From Phymatolithon calcareum (Eukaryota; Rhodophyta; Florideophyceae; Hapalidiales): a stretch of 64,000 bases of DNA. The notes under the pieces are model-generated. The model did no database searches and was not told the origin of the DNA. It was given only the letters and a program-made list of their open reading frames with translations. Both the position numbers and the translations under genes were made by a program. The stretch spans positions 682,001 to 746,000 of the forward strand of contig OZ345353.1 in the NCBI GenBank assembly GCA_977006965.1, written 5' to 3'. How positions within the stretch are numbered: position 1 is the first letter of the stretch; every line of letters starts with the position of its first letter. Positions 54,352-64,000 of this stretch are shown one piece after another.

Positions 54352-54870
54352 TTTTTTTTTTCCTTTCAAGTTTATTTAAAAGCCCCACAGACTTCCGAAG
54401 ATATGGGCAAGGCTTCCTCTGGTGCTACCTACCTTTGTGTAGCTCACAAAACGTCCACTAGAATCGCAGACGGGAAAACTTAGGACTCAAAGTAGTCCTA
54501 TCTCAGTCCTCTACGGGATTGTTGGTGCTTGGACACGACTTGTGGCTTGAAGCTCTTCTGCATTTCTTCTCTCTGGTATTTGCATCAGAAACTTTTCTTT
54601 CTTCGCCATTGTCCTTCTCAGCATCTTGAAAGCTAGTATTTCCCGTCGATGGGAAGCAGCTTGGATTCGACATATTAGGCGAAGTCTATCCGTCTTTCCT
54701 CGTGCCAGTGGCCCGAAGACTTGTCTGAAAAACGTTTTGTTCAACTTCCTTGACCGCGCTCTGGACATTTTCTGTCCACGGTGTGGCGGGTTAGACTGTT
54801 CGAGAAGGTCTCAACTGAAGTTTTCCCCAATTCAAGAATTTCGCATTTTCCATGTTGTGTGGTTGTCATG
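54352..54870 (-). mobile_element. LINE copy C, internally deleted
   Basis: Poly(A) tail as T10 at 54352-54361 and a 3' UTR nearly identical to copy D (TTATTTAAAAGCCCCACAGA). The frame 54768-54511 carries FFRQVFGPLARGKTDRLRL and LAFKMLRRTMAKKEK, then jumps straight to the last residues (APTIP), so the roughly 150-residue C-terminal domain is deleted. The right boundary is approximate. Confidence 0.65.
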
Positions 54871-56073
54871 ACTAATGACGGAAGGATTCAGAAGGTAAGA
54901 GAATGAAAACGCCCCACGATAAAAACGCCAGCGACCACAGGAGTGCTGTACAGTAGAACCGGGAGAAATCTTTAAATATGTTAAGTCAGGGCCAAGAATG
55001 CCTCGAAAGTTGCAGCAATGACTGGCTCATCAAAAAGTTCGATAAGAAATCCGGGAGGAACAATCTGTCGGAACTTTTTCAAGAGCGCACGATATCTATG
55101 AAACGAGGCACCGACCATTTGAATGGCATTGGCGTGTCGGTAAGCTGCGCCTTAGTGTCATCAATACTGCCAAGAAAAAAGCTCCATCTGCGCATGCCGG
55201 CATTTGCAGCATCAGTACTACTTCTGATGACTGCGACGGCAGAGGGATTCGTTCGCTGAGACTTTGAATTTCTTGCTCAAAGTTGAATATTCTGCATGCA
55301 AAGCAAACCCGATCGATAGAGCTAGACTGCCATGCGATACAGAGGGCTGCTATCCGTGCGACGAGTAGTTGAAATATGCTGTTTGTAGACACGCAATACT
55401 GCAGGGGTGTAATGAACGACATTATCACCATCGACCTAGGAGCTCTATAACGGCTCCTTGTGATCTATCCACCGACACTGACAACACAGTATCGTGAACG
55501 ACTCTTCCAAGAGGAACAAACGGATGTATCGCAGACGTAGACTAACACTCAACCTAATATTAGTCTAGCGTCGGTTAGTGCCCCCCCTTTTTTGCAGGGT
55601 GTGCAATCGCTCGCCCCCGCCCTATTTAAGCGGCGATTCTGATCGCATCTTAGACAGAGGCATCGCATCACAGAGACATCACCCCTTTTCAAGATAAACT
55701 CCAACCCTTATCTTTTCACTCCCAGTGATTACATGTTGCAGATGAGTTGGAATTCTTGAAGCTGTCCTTAAGGTGCGTGAAGTTCATCTCCGTAGCAATC
55801 GACTGCATTGCATTGTCGGAGAGGGGACGGCTGACAGCTGTCCGTGGAGGAAACACGACCGCAGCGGTTTTTCCCTCTCTAGAGATGCAAATGGCGCAGA
55901 CACTCCACCTAATATGGCGGCCTAGCTCTATCGATTGCGGTTCGTTTGGTTCGCAACCTCCACTGCTCGGGATCTGCAAAGATGGTGGTGCCCACGCGCA
56001 GCTCGAGTAGACTCGAGCCGCTCGTCGGCACAACTTTCTCCAGATAGTTACATTTGCGATTGTGCAATGTCTA
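54871..56073. other. intergenic between LINE copies
   Basis: A promoter-like or LTR-like stretch at 55450-55733 (CTATTTAAGCGG at 55620, poly-C/T tract at 55580) lacks target duplications. Two overlapping frames at 55716-56033 on opposite strands are equally plausible and neither is recognised. Confidence 0.3.
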
Positions 56074-58239
56074 TTTTTTTAATTCGAGTTTATTTAAAAG
56101 CCCCACAGACTTCCGAAGATATGGGCGAAGCTTCGTCTGATGCTACCTACCTTTGTGCAGCTCACGAAACGTCCAGCAGAATGGCTGACGGGAAAACTCA
56201 GGATTCAAAGTAATTCTATCTCAGTCCTCTACGGGATTGTTGGTGTGTGGGCTCGCACGCTTTTTGACTTGCCTTCTGCGAATCGATAGCGGCCTTCTTC
56301 GTTTTCCATGCGTTCTATGAGTGTCTTGCTAAATATTAAGAGCTCATCTAGCGCCTGTTTTGCTTCCAGTCGTTTTTCACTGTCGAGGTCGTACCCTGCT
56401 AGCGAGCGTTCAAGGGTCTCCATATGCGCTGTGGCTCTGGTGCCGAATTCTTCGGCCATACTTTTTGTTGACACCTGTGGGAATGTTCCGCAGGCATAAT
56501 GCAGCGTGAGTTGCCTGTGCTTCACCTTGGGGAACTTGAGGATTGTTGGCAAATCTCTTGGCTTGTCGTATGGTATCTTCCTTTTCCGCTTCGATTCTAG
56601 GCGGTCTCCTTCCATTGCCAGAAATTTAGATCGAAGTGTTTGCGAAGACTGGTTTGTTTGAATATGCTTTAGAGCTTCATCAAACAGCTCTCTGGTCTCC
56701 ATCGCGGCAATATCTTTCCTCGTGTACTGCATTCATGGTTGTATAGACTTGTGCGCGCCTTCCTTACGCGGACCTGGGACTTTGATGGAAATCTGAGTTT
56801 ATTGTCAAGGAGGGCAAGCGTGCCCTATCTAAACAGTTTTTGAGACCTGAAGATCTTTTCTTTTGGATTCTTTGCGGTGAACTATAGAAACAAATGTTGT
56901 AGGGGTTGATTAAAGACTAGAATTTGCTAGCTCAGGACTACCCAAAAGAGAATTCAAAGTCTTGTGATTTGAGTAGTTTTCTGATTTGAGCCTGCCATTG
57001 AGAGAGTAGTTATGTAGCAGGCTCAGTGCGGACAATTTGTTCCGAGGGTGACGTTACGTTTCAGCTCGTTGTTCAAACTGAAGCCGATTATAGCGTACAC
57101 CAAAAGACGGCCGTGTATCACATTCACGGCAATTCGGACACGTGCGGTACGGTTTCGAAAAAGAGAGGAGAGAATTGATGAGTTCGGGCTACGGTCTTCG
57201 GGTACGTTGAGTCTAGCGTTGGGCAATGTGCATTTATAGTTGTTTCTGCTTTCGGGCACTTCATTTAAATACATACGTTCTTTCGCCTTGTTCCTTCTCA
57301 GCATTTTGAAGGGCAAGATTTCTCGTTGATGTTGGGACGTCTGGATCCGGCACCGGAGACGGAGCCTGTCCGTCCTTCCTCGAGCCAGTGGCCCGAATAC
57401 TTGATTGAAGAATATTGCTTCTACTTCCTTGACGGCATTTTGTACGTCTTCTGTCCAGGGCGTTAAGTGCATTGCGCACACCCAGCGTGGCTGTACTAGC
57501 GCCTTGTATATCCGAATACACTTCTTTATACTTAGCCCTTCTTGAACACTCCCAGTGTACGCAACTCGTACACGTCCATCCTTGCTTTTTTTAGTCGTTC
57601 CATCATTAGCGTATCTGTGCCTCCACCGGGGTCTAGGGATACTTCAAGGTATGTGACCTCAGGAACGTGTGTCAGAACCTTGTTCGAGAGCTGGAATGGC
57701 TTGCCCAATGTTTCCTCTGATTCGTGTTCCACGTCATCTCTCGCTTTTGTGCCCATTGGGTAGCTATATCCAATAGTTCTTGCAATGCAACGGGGGATTT
57801 CGCAGAGAGAAGAACATTGTCTGCGAACAGGATAGCCGGAACTTCAGCCCAGTTTTTTGATGCCCGGCTCATTCGCTCGACGAATTCATCCATGAAGATG
57901 TTGTAGAGGCTTGGACTGAGAGGGGACCCTTGTGGGACCCCCCTCTACACTAGAAACCAGTTTCTGATATCATCGCCAATTTTTGCTACCCACGATGGTG
58001 TCAAGAATGCCTCGGCCATTGCGCAGATCTACTTGGGCAGTACTTGTCTCATTCTGTTCACCAAGTGTACTCTCGGTACTGTGCCGTAGGCAGCCTTAAG
58101 GTCCAGTACTGCTACACATCTCTGGTCCTCTTTTAGTAGCTCAGTAGCTCTTAGGATGGCCAGTTCAGTGCTCTTCCCCTTTTGGAACCCAAGCTGATAC
58201 CAGTGATTTGAGTATACTGTGCGCAGCTTCATATCAATA
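56074..58239 (-). pseudogene. LINE copy D, reverse transcriptase C-half and 3' end
   Basis: Reading right to left: TTIDMKLRTVYSNHWYQLGF, QKGKSTELAIL, AVLDLKAAYGTVPR, then PAILFADNVLLSAKS, FFNQVFGPLARGRTDRLRL, and finally the 167-residue frame 56732-56229 (METRELFDEALKHI ... APTIP-like end), a 3' UTR and poly(A) (T7 at 56074). The catalytic (F/Y)ADD has become FADN, and the AYD/AFD Asp has become Gly. Several frameshifts. The N-half of this enzyme lies inverted at 58917-59659. Confidence 0.8.
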
Positions 58240-58247
58240 GTTGTCTC

Positions 58248-58897
58248 CAGAGCATTGGAATTATTTATTTATTTTTATTCTTTTCTCGCTCAGTGTCGAG
58301 AATAAATATCAAGACTGTTGAGCGCAGAAGGAATAAATTATTGTATTTAAGTTCAGTGAGGAATAAATAACTGGTTATTCCCAATTATTGGATCCATCTA
58401 GCTGCTTTCTGTCACGATAGCATTGACGTCTTCGATTCCCCACACATCACAGCGGAGTTGGGATCCGACTGTGTGAAAAACTCATCGCGAACATGCTTAC
58501 CGAAAACTCGCGGCATCTTGGGTGCTACCAAACGGTGCTCGCCTGGTACGCAGTTCCCGTTGTACTGTGTTGATTGCCATGGTTTTCATAATCCTAAATG
58601 AGGAGTCCGCAGCCGACACGTCATGTGCTATCGATGACAAACATGTCACTTTACTGTTCAAGAATACCATCGGGCCCAAATAAACAATATAATCGTCGGG
58701 CCAAAATGCTGTCATTCTCCCCCAGAAACGTAGACTTAGTCGAGCGTTCTCGAGTAAATAATGCTTTCAAATAAATAAAATAATTGTCGTAACCACGAAG
58801 ATCTCAATAAATACAATAAATATGCGCGACTCAGGAATAAATTATTGGAACAATAATTTAAATAATTACAATAGCAATTATTTTTTCCAATGCTTTG
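58248..58897 (-). mobile_element. 650-bp hAT-type non-autonomous element, left copy
   Basis: Ends CAGAGCATTGG and CCAATGCTTTG are inverted repeats. Outer flank GTTGTCTC at 58240-58247, inner flank GGTGACGC at 58898-58905. Nearly identical, in inverted orientation, to 59660-60309. Subterminal GGAATAAAT words repeat at both ends. Contains a 72-codon frame (58715-58497, MTAFWPDDYIVYLGPMVF) of unknown meaning. Confidence 0.85.
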
Positions 58898-59659
58898 GGT
58901 GACGCTGTAGAGTCGTATGGAGTCTAATGCCTTTTCCGTTCTTAACATTTCCCCGGAGTCCAGTATTAAAACCTGGTGTGATCCGTGGAGAGCCAGAAAA
59001 CGCACGCCGGCACGCTACAAGTCATTTTGGAATACAGAGCTCGACAAAATGGCACTGAAGCGAAAGAAACTGTACCGGAAAGCCAGATCATCCCACTCAC
59101 AGGAAGACTGGAATCGTTACCACGAGTGGAAGTGCCAAATCAGAACCTTGATGAACAAGAGGAAGAAAAAGAAGTATCAAGAATTCATTGCCGAGCTCGA
59201 GGAGAAAGATGGACCAGCGGCTTTAAAGCAACTTGTCAAGATGAAAAAGAAAAATCGAAGAAGAACGCTAAGAAACAAGATGACAGGAAGCCCCAAGAAC
59301 TGCGCTAAATTCTCAGCCCACATCTCGGCGACATGCCATAGCACCCAAAAGCTAGGTCTCTGGTGGGTGCCCTTTTTCCACGACAGAGAACTAAGGGCAG
59401 GCACCGGCTATCCGAAAAGCACCAAACGGAAAGGCACCGGCTTAGACGAGGTGAAGGCTGAAATGCTAAAAGTCGATATACCGCCAAACGCCGAAGTGCT
59501 TACAGCTTTGTTGGAGGCCTGCGGGAGGTGTGGAGACACGCCTCTGCACTGGCAGAAAGCGCTCTACGTCCCAATACACAAGAACCGGGCGCACGAGGAC
59601 CCCGGAAACTACCAACCGATTTCCCTGCTGAGCCACCCAAGGAAAATTATTGAGACAAC
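58898..59659 (+). pseudogene. LINE reverse transcriptase N-half, inverted segment
   Basis: Open frame from ATG 58917: linker (TPARYKSFWNTELDKMALKR, KKKKYQEFIAELEEK) and RT blocks GTGLDEVKAEML, WQKALYVPIHKN and NYQPISLLSHPRKIIETT. It ends exactly where the right-hand hAT element begins. The continuation TTIDMKLRTVYSNHW is on the opposite strand beyond the left-hand element. No endonuclease domain visible. Confidence 0.85.
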
Positions 59660-60309
59660 CAAAGCATTGGAAAAAATAATTGCTATTGTAATTATTTAAA
59701 TTATTGTTCCAATAATTTATTCCTGAGTCGCGCATATTTATTGTATTTATTGAGATCTTCGTGGTTACGACAATTATTTTATTTATTTGAAAGCATTATT
59801 TACTCGAGAACGCTCGACTAAGTCTACGTTTCTGGGGGAGAATGACAGCATTTTGGCCCGACGATTATATTGTTTATTTGGGCCCGATGGTATTCTTGAA
59901 CAGTAAAGTGACATGTTTGTCATCGATAGCACATGACGTGTCGGCTGCGGACACCTCATTTAGGATTATGAAAACCATGGCAATCAACACAGTACAACGG
60001 GAACTGCGTACCAGGCGAGCACCGTTTGGTAGCACCCAAGATGCCGCGAGTTTTCGGTAAGCATGTTCGCGATGAGTTTTTCACACAGTCGGATCCCAAC
60101 TCCGCTGTGATGTGTGGGGAATCGAAGACGTCAATGCTATCGTGACAGAAAGCAGCTAGATGGATCCAATAATTGAGAATAACCAGTTATTTATTCCTCA
60201 CTGAACTTAAATACAATAATTTATTCCTTCTGCGCTCAACAGTCTTGATATTTATTCTCGACACTGAGCGAGAAAAGAATAAAAATAAATAAATAATTCC
60301 AATGCTCTG
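59660..60309 (+). mobile_element. 650-bp hAT-type non-autonomous element, right copy
   Basis: Ends CAAAGCATTGG and CCAATGCTCTG. Inner flank GAGACAAC at 59652-59659, outer flank GCGTCACC at 60310-60317. The 72-codon frame 59842-60060 differs from the left copy by one residue (Thr for Ser). Confidence 0.85.
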
Positions 60310-60317
60310 GCGTCACC

Positions 60318-62549
60318 ATAATTGACAATATAGAAAACGACGAGTCCCTGTATTAGGGACCAGGCGATATACTAGAATGAATAATCTACGAAAAGATGCT
60401 CCCGTACAGCCTTAGGAGTGTTAATGAGGGCTTTCAATTAAACAACTAAACAGTTGCTAAAAAAACAGCACTGCAGGCGCGCACCGGTGCCTGAAATTGC
60501 GCATTGTCTCGTTCGAAACCATTCCACTGCTTATGATTCGGATGGTGGGAGACCACATATGCAAGACAGTAAGGCACCATACGTTCATGGATGCACATGT
60601 ACCATGACGAAATAGGGACTGACTACTTCACAGACCATCTCAAATAGACGATGACGGTAGCAAAAGCGAAGGTTTATTTCAAACTATGAATGAAAAAATA
60701 TACTGATGCTAGCAAGATCCTCTGTTTGTCATTCATTCATTCGCTCTCGTTGGAGTCCCGTCTATGGTTCCGTCTATAGTTCTCTCAGAAATCATGCACA
60801 TCGGTTGAACTATGGTAAGGAAAATTATTGTAATCAACCCATCTGGCATGGTTTTGCTCGGCTGCAATGTTGTCGTCGTTCCGATGGAACAAAAGCGGAC
60901 GAAAGAAAGTTATTTTATGTGATCAAATGTGTGACTTGCAATTCGTTTGAAGCCACAGATATTGCTTGAGAGGCAGTGCAGTTTGTGCAGGCATAACAGC
61001 TCGACATGAATACTCTAAAAAAGTGATGGAGAGGCAAGAGCTGATTCGCTTACTTTCAGGAGGAAGACACGGGGACAATTATGCATCATGGCGCTGATAG
61101 CTGGGGTACACTAAAAAAACTATCAAGATGCGAGAGGTAATTGTTTTACAGAAAATTGAAGTTTGTGGAAGAAGGTAAGACACAGGGACAACGATGGATC
61201 ATGAAGTTGAGAGTTTGGGTACAGAGTTGAATACATTACGCAGATGCATCGTCGATTGGCCTCAGAATTGCATACATTGCACAGATAGAGCAACGGTTCC
61301 TCTGTGACCAGGGAATGCTGAGACCGGGTGCTTTCCTGAATTAACGAGCAAGCTCCATGTAGGCGCTCTTAACCTATACGGACGGTGCGAGTATTGGCGC
61401 GCTTGTAAAACGGATCGCAAAGAAGTGCAGTGGGTGAGTGATTATTGCAGTGTGTAACGTCTGTCATCAAATTATGGAGTAGAACGGCGAACATTCAAAC
61501 CTGAAGTTAGCCGCACAACGAAATAATCTTTGCAAAAGAATAAGTCCTGAAGACAGCCAGCGCACAATGACGTAATATCAGAGACAGAACTTAAAATGCG
61601 CAGATCACAACATCGTAGAGAAATTGAGTGACATTTACAGTGCGGAGCGCCTGTTCCGAAGTTAATGGAAAGAACGACGATAATGCTTACCGGATGGTTG
61701 TGACTGCGACACAAAAAGAACTATTATCCGAGAAGATAATCTATACCTTGGAATGGATGTTCAGAAAGAGCGACGTCGACGCCGGGATGAGTTTCCATGT
61801 TTGTTATGCCGGTGATATTGACCGATTGCAAGGTCGTGGCTCGGTTTCTATAGGCGTCCCCGAGGTGTTTCACGGCAAACATACACACCGTTCTATAGTG
61901 CGCTGTCTGTGCCTCGGGCCATCGTGCAATGAGCTAGGGGTTATAGATGTATAATTGCCGTACGCATCTTAATTTACAAGTGGTTCGGGCCTCTCAATGT
62001 GTAACAAGGGTTGTAACGACTCTTTCAGGTAACACATTTCAACTATTTTGAGCCCGCATAGAAATCGAAATATTTATAGAGATATTTCGATTCTCAAGGC
62101 AAAAAATTGACCACTGTGTATAAAAGTGAATAAAAATTTAAATTTTAAACTTTTTGCATCCATTTCCGGCTCTTTGTATAGAAAAATAAAATGTTTCCAT
62201 CTTTTGCTCGAGTTTCTTTCCTCAAACATTGACGAGATGTGAATCTGTAAGTTTTGAAATGAAAATTGGAACACCTGTTCCAAGCACCGTTAAGGAGCCC
62301 GTACGTGTGAATAGTGGGAGGTTATTTGATACGCAAAAGGAAGCTTCAAAGAATGGTACCAAACTGCCGCCACCTTGGAATTCCAAAAGCCTCTCTCTAG
62401 GCCCGGCCCACAAGTAAGATCACATTTGCAGCCAGGATCCGCCTTGGATGGAAAGTCATTCTCAGCGTCGGTCTGACGCTATTGCAGCAGTCTGGAAACA
62501 TCTTTTTGTCATTGTCAAGTCGCTTCATTTGGGAGTCGGCGGTGAAGCT
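60318..62549. other. intergenic, no gene seen
   Basis: Degenerate tandem duplication near 61060-61130 and 61168-61230 (GAAGACACGGGGACAA / AAGACACAGGGACAA). Hairpin at 62064-62093 (AATCGAAATAT ... ATATTTCGATT). The last 150 bp are the presumed 5' region of the gene at 62550. The first bases right of 60317 continue the ancestral LINE flank. Confidence 0.4.
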
Positions 62550-64000
62550 ATGGCCTCGAGATCTACTCCCGCCGCAACCGGTGCTCCTTCCTCTCAAGCT
62601 GCCGAACAAGAAACGAGAATTACACATCGTGCTGGGGACATGCAGGGTCCGATGACGGTTGAACAGGTGTTGGCTGTATTGGATGGCGTGGTAGAAGAGC
62701 TGAAAGACGCGAACATTGCCAAGGAAAAGATGTGGGAAACAGAAATGGAGACCCTGCGCGACCTCATAATGCAGGTCCACACTTGTGTGAGCTCTGCGTC
62801 CTACGATTATAGTCAGGCATCGCGTGGCAGCACCCCGAAACGAAAGCTTCCGAAAAAGGCACCTATCGATTCAATTCCCTACATTGGCCTGGTTGAAAAT
62901 CCTGATGTGGGACTTGAGGACCTTCTGAGTCTTCTGCTGAACTCGACGGTATGGTATTTTACTCGCCAAATCCGGGGCGTGCGCGGATGGATCGACGAAG
63001 CATCGGAAAACGCGATGAAGGATATGTTTAGTCCGTTCGAAGGTGTCTCTGGACTATCCCTTTTGTTTTTTGCGAAGCGGAATATCGACACAAAAGCTGT
63101 TTTGCGAACTGCAGTTGGAAAGGCATATTCACATCTCATGAAGCTCACGATGGCGAAAAAGGTGTATATCGCTCAGCAGAACTTTAATAGAGGTGTCGGA
63201 GGCCCGAATTGTGCCATGCCGGAATGGTTAAAGTCTTTCAAAGGGCCTTTGAAGACGATGCACCTGGTGGACCAGATACTTGCCGAGAACACCACCGCAG
63301 TCCATGATGTCGGTAAAGAATCTGAGCAAGCAGACGGAAGCACCATGCGGTCAACTGTGAGCTCGGAGGAAGCGGCTGGGTCATCACGACCTCCTCCTGC
63401 GAAGAAGGCAAAAACTTCTAGTAGGGCGAAGAGTTTTAAGGCGAAGGGGACGACTGTGGGTGTGGATGGGTTCGTGACCGACAAGCACGAAGACGTCAGA
63501 AACTATGTGATTAAGCAGGCACTCTCCCGACTGCGACGGGATTTGTCGAGCTCCAGGTGTGCTGCGCGCGAAAAAGCTTTCAAGGAAGTCATGTTTTTAG
63601 TGGAAGAAATTCTTCGGTATGAGGACGCGACCGCGGCTAAGGAACATGGGTATTGGATTGATTTTGACCGTTTTATTGACGACGATCTGCGCCATGTGGA
63701 TGATATTCTGGACTGTCCTGAGTCCCTGTGGAACGTACCTCTGTCATGTATCGACGACAGCGATCCCAAAGCGATGTGGACGGAGAACCGGAAGCGGTTT
63801 GCCGATCTGAAGAAGAGATTTAAGTCTCTCACAGTGTGCTTGCACTACCCTCGACTTGTAATTCGCGAGAGGGATGACAAGAGCGACGGATCGCCAGAGT
63901 GGGACGATAAGGAGCTCGCCCATCAGTCAGCTAAGACTGTGTACCTGCATGATCTCGCGTCAAGTCTTATTTTTGCCGCATTCAAGATGGAATCGTTTGA
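62550..64000 (+). CDS. hypothetical nuclear-type protein, C-terminus beyond window
   Basis: ATG 62550 (MASRSTPAATGAPSSQAAEQ) opens at least 483 codons to the right edge with no stop. Residues 30-80 form a probable coiled coil (VLAVLDGVVEELKDANIAKE). A basic cluster STPKRKLPKKAP at about 100 and another, PPPAKKAKTSSRAKSFKAKG, at about 285 look like nuclear localisation signals. Between and after them are mixed helical regions, including SLLLNSTVWYFTRQIRGVRG and DVRNYVIKQALSRLRRDL. No membrane segment and no family recognised. The hydrophilic, regulated-looking middle separates two folded parts. Single exon as far as seen. Confidence 0.75.
   Translation, partial: MASRSTPAATGAPSSQAAEQETRITHRAGDMQGPMTVEQVLAVLDGVVEELKDANIAKEKMWETEMETLRDLIMQVHTCVSSASYDYSQASRGSTPKRKLPKKAPIDSIPYIGLVENPDVGLEDLLSLLLNSTVWYFTRQIRGVRGWIDEASENAMKDMFSPFEGVSGLSLLFFAKRNIDTKAVLRTAVGKAYSHLMKLTMAKKVYIAQQNFNRGVGGPNCAMPEWLKSFKGPLKTMHLVDQILAENTTAVHDVGKESEQADGSTMRSTVSSEEAAGSSRPPPAKKAKTSSRAKSFKAKGTTVGVDGFVTDKHEDVRNYVIKQALSRLRRDLSSSRCAAREKAFKEVMFLVEEILRYEDATAAKEHGYWIDFDRFIDDDLRHVDDILDCPESLWNVPLSCIDDSDPKAMWTENRKRFADLKKRFKSLTVCLHYPRLVIRERDDKSDGSPEWDDKELAHQSAKTVYLHDLASSLIFAAFKMESF

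Noticed and set aside
55450-55733. A second solo LTR
   Set aside because: TG...CA ends can be drawn but no 5-bp duplication flanks any pair of them.

Overview
The window is eukaryotic nuclear DNA. Histone H3, Mediator and copia, hAT, piggyBac, Harbinger and LINE proteins are present, there are no operons, and every host gene I can follow is a single uninterrupted reading frame. Short intronless GC-rich genes scattered through AT-rich DNA full of transposons suggest a florideophyte red alga (Chondrus-like). That is an inference; nothing in the window proves the species. ATG starts were preferred throughout, and several frames extend upstream of the chosen ATG with no other ATG.

Layout. 1-14.6 kb is the main gene island: a large membrane protein running off the left edge (- strand), a small inverted-repeat element, an acidic coiled-coil protein (-) divergent from an NAD(P)HX epimerase (+), a Ser/Pro-rich protein (+) with a frameshifted paralogue 2 kb further on, a cluster of long perfect palindromes, and an MtaD/SAH-type deaminase (-). 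15.4-20.1 kb is an apparently intact and very young Ty1/copia element. 22.3-27.7 kb holds a MED1-like Mediator subunit (-), a GNAT acetyltransferase (-) and a tiny membrane protein (+). 29.75-32.4 kb is a hAT transposon with intact ends and a broken transposase. 35.3-38.3 kb holds two huge perfect microsatellites, (CATTT)n and (CATTTTCATT)n, around a Harbinger relic. Next to them is a divergent histone H3 variant with a one-base frameshift in an A8 run. 39.6-42.1 kb is a second hAT relic split by a solo LTR. 42.2-47.1 kb contains three piggyBac relics and a tRNA-derived SINE. 49.9-50.5 kb is an acidic hypothetical gene. 51-60.3 kb is a pile of LINE copies in one orientation, ending in a structure where two inverted 650-bp hAT-type elements have exchanged flanks and inverted the LINE segment between them. 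A nuclear-protein-like gene starts at 62.55 kb and runs off the right edge.

The host genes do not form one pathway. They include metabolite repair (NAXE, deaminase), transcription and chromatin (MED1, H3 variant) and unknowns. The strongest discoveries are the transposon-mediated inversion proven by swapped target-site duplications, the divergent H3 variant, the nested and datable insertions, the palindrome cluster, and the two-member lineage-specific gene family.
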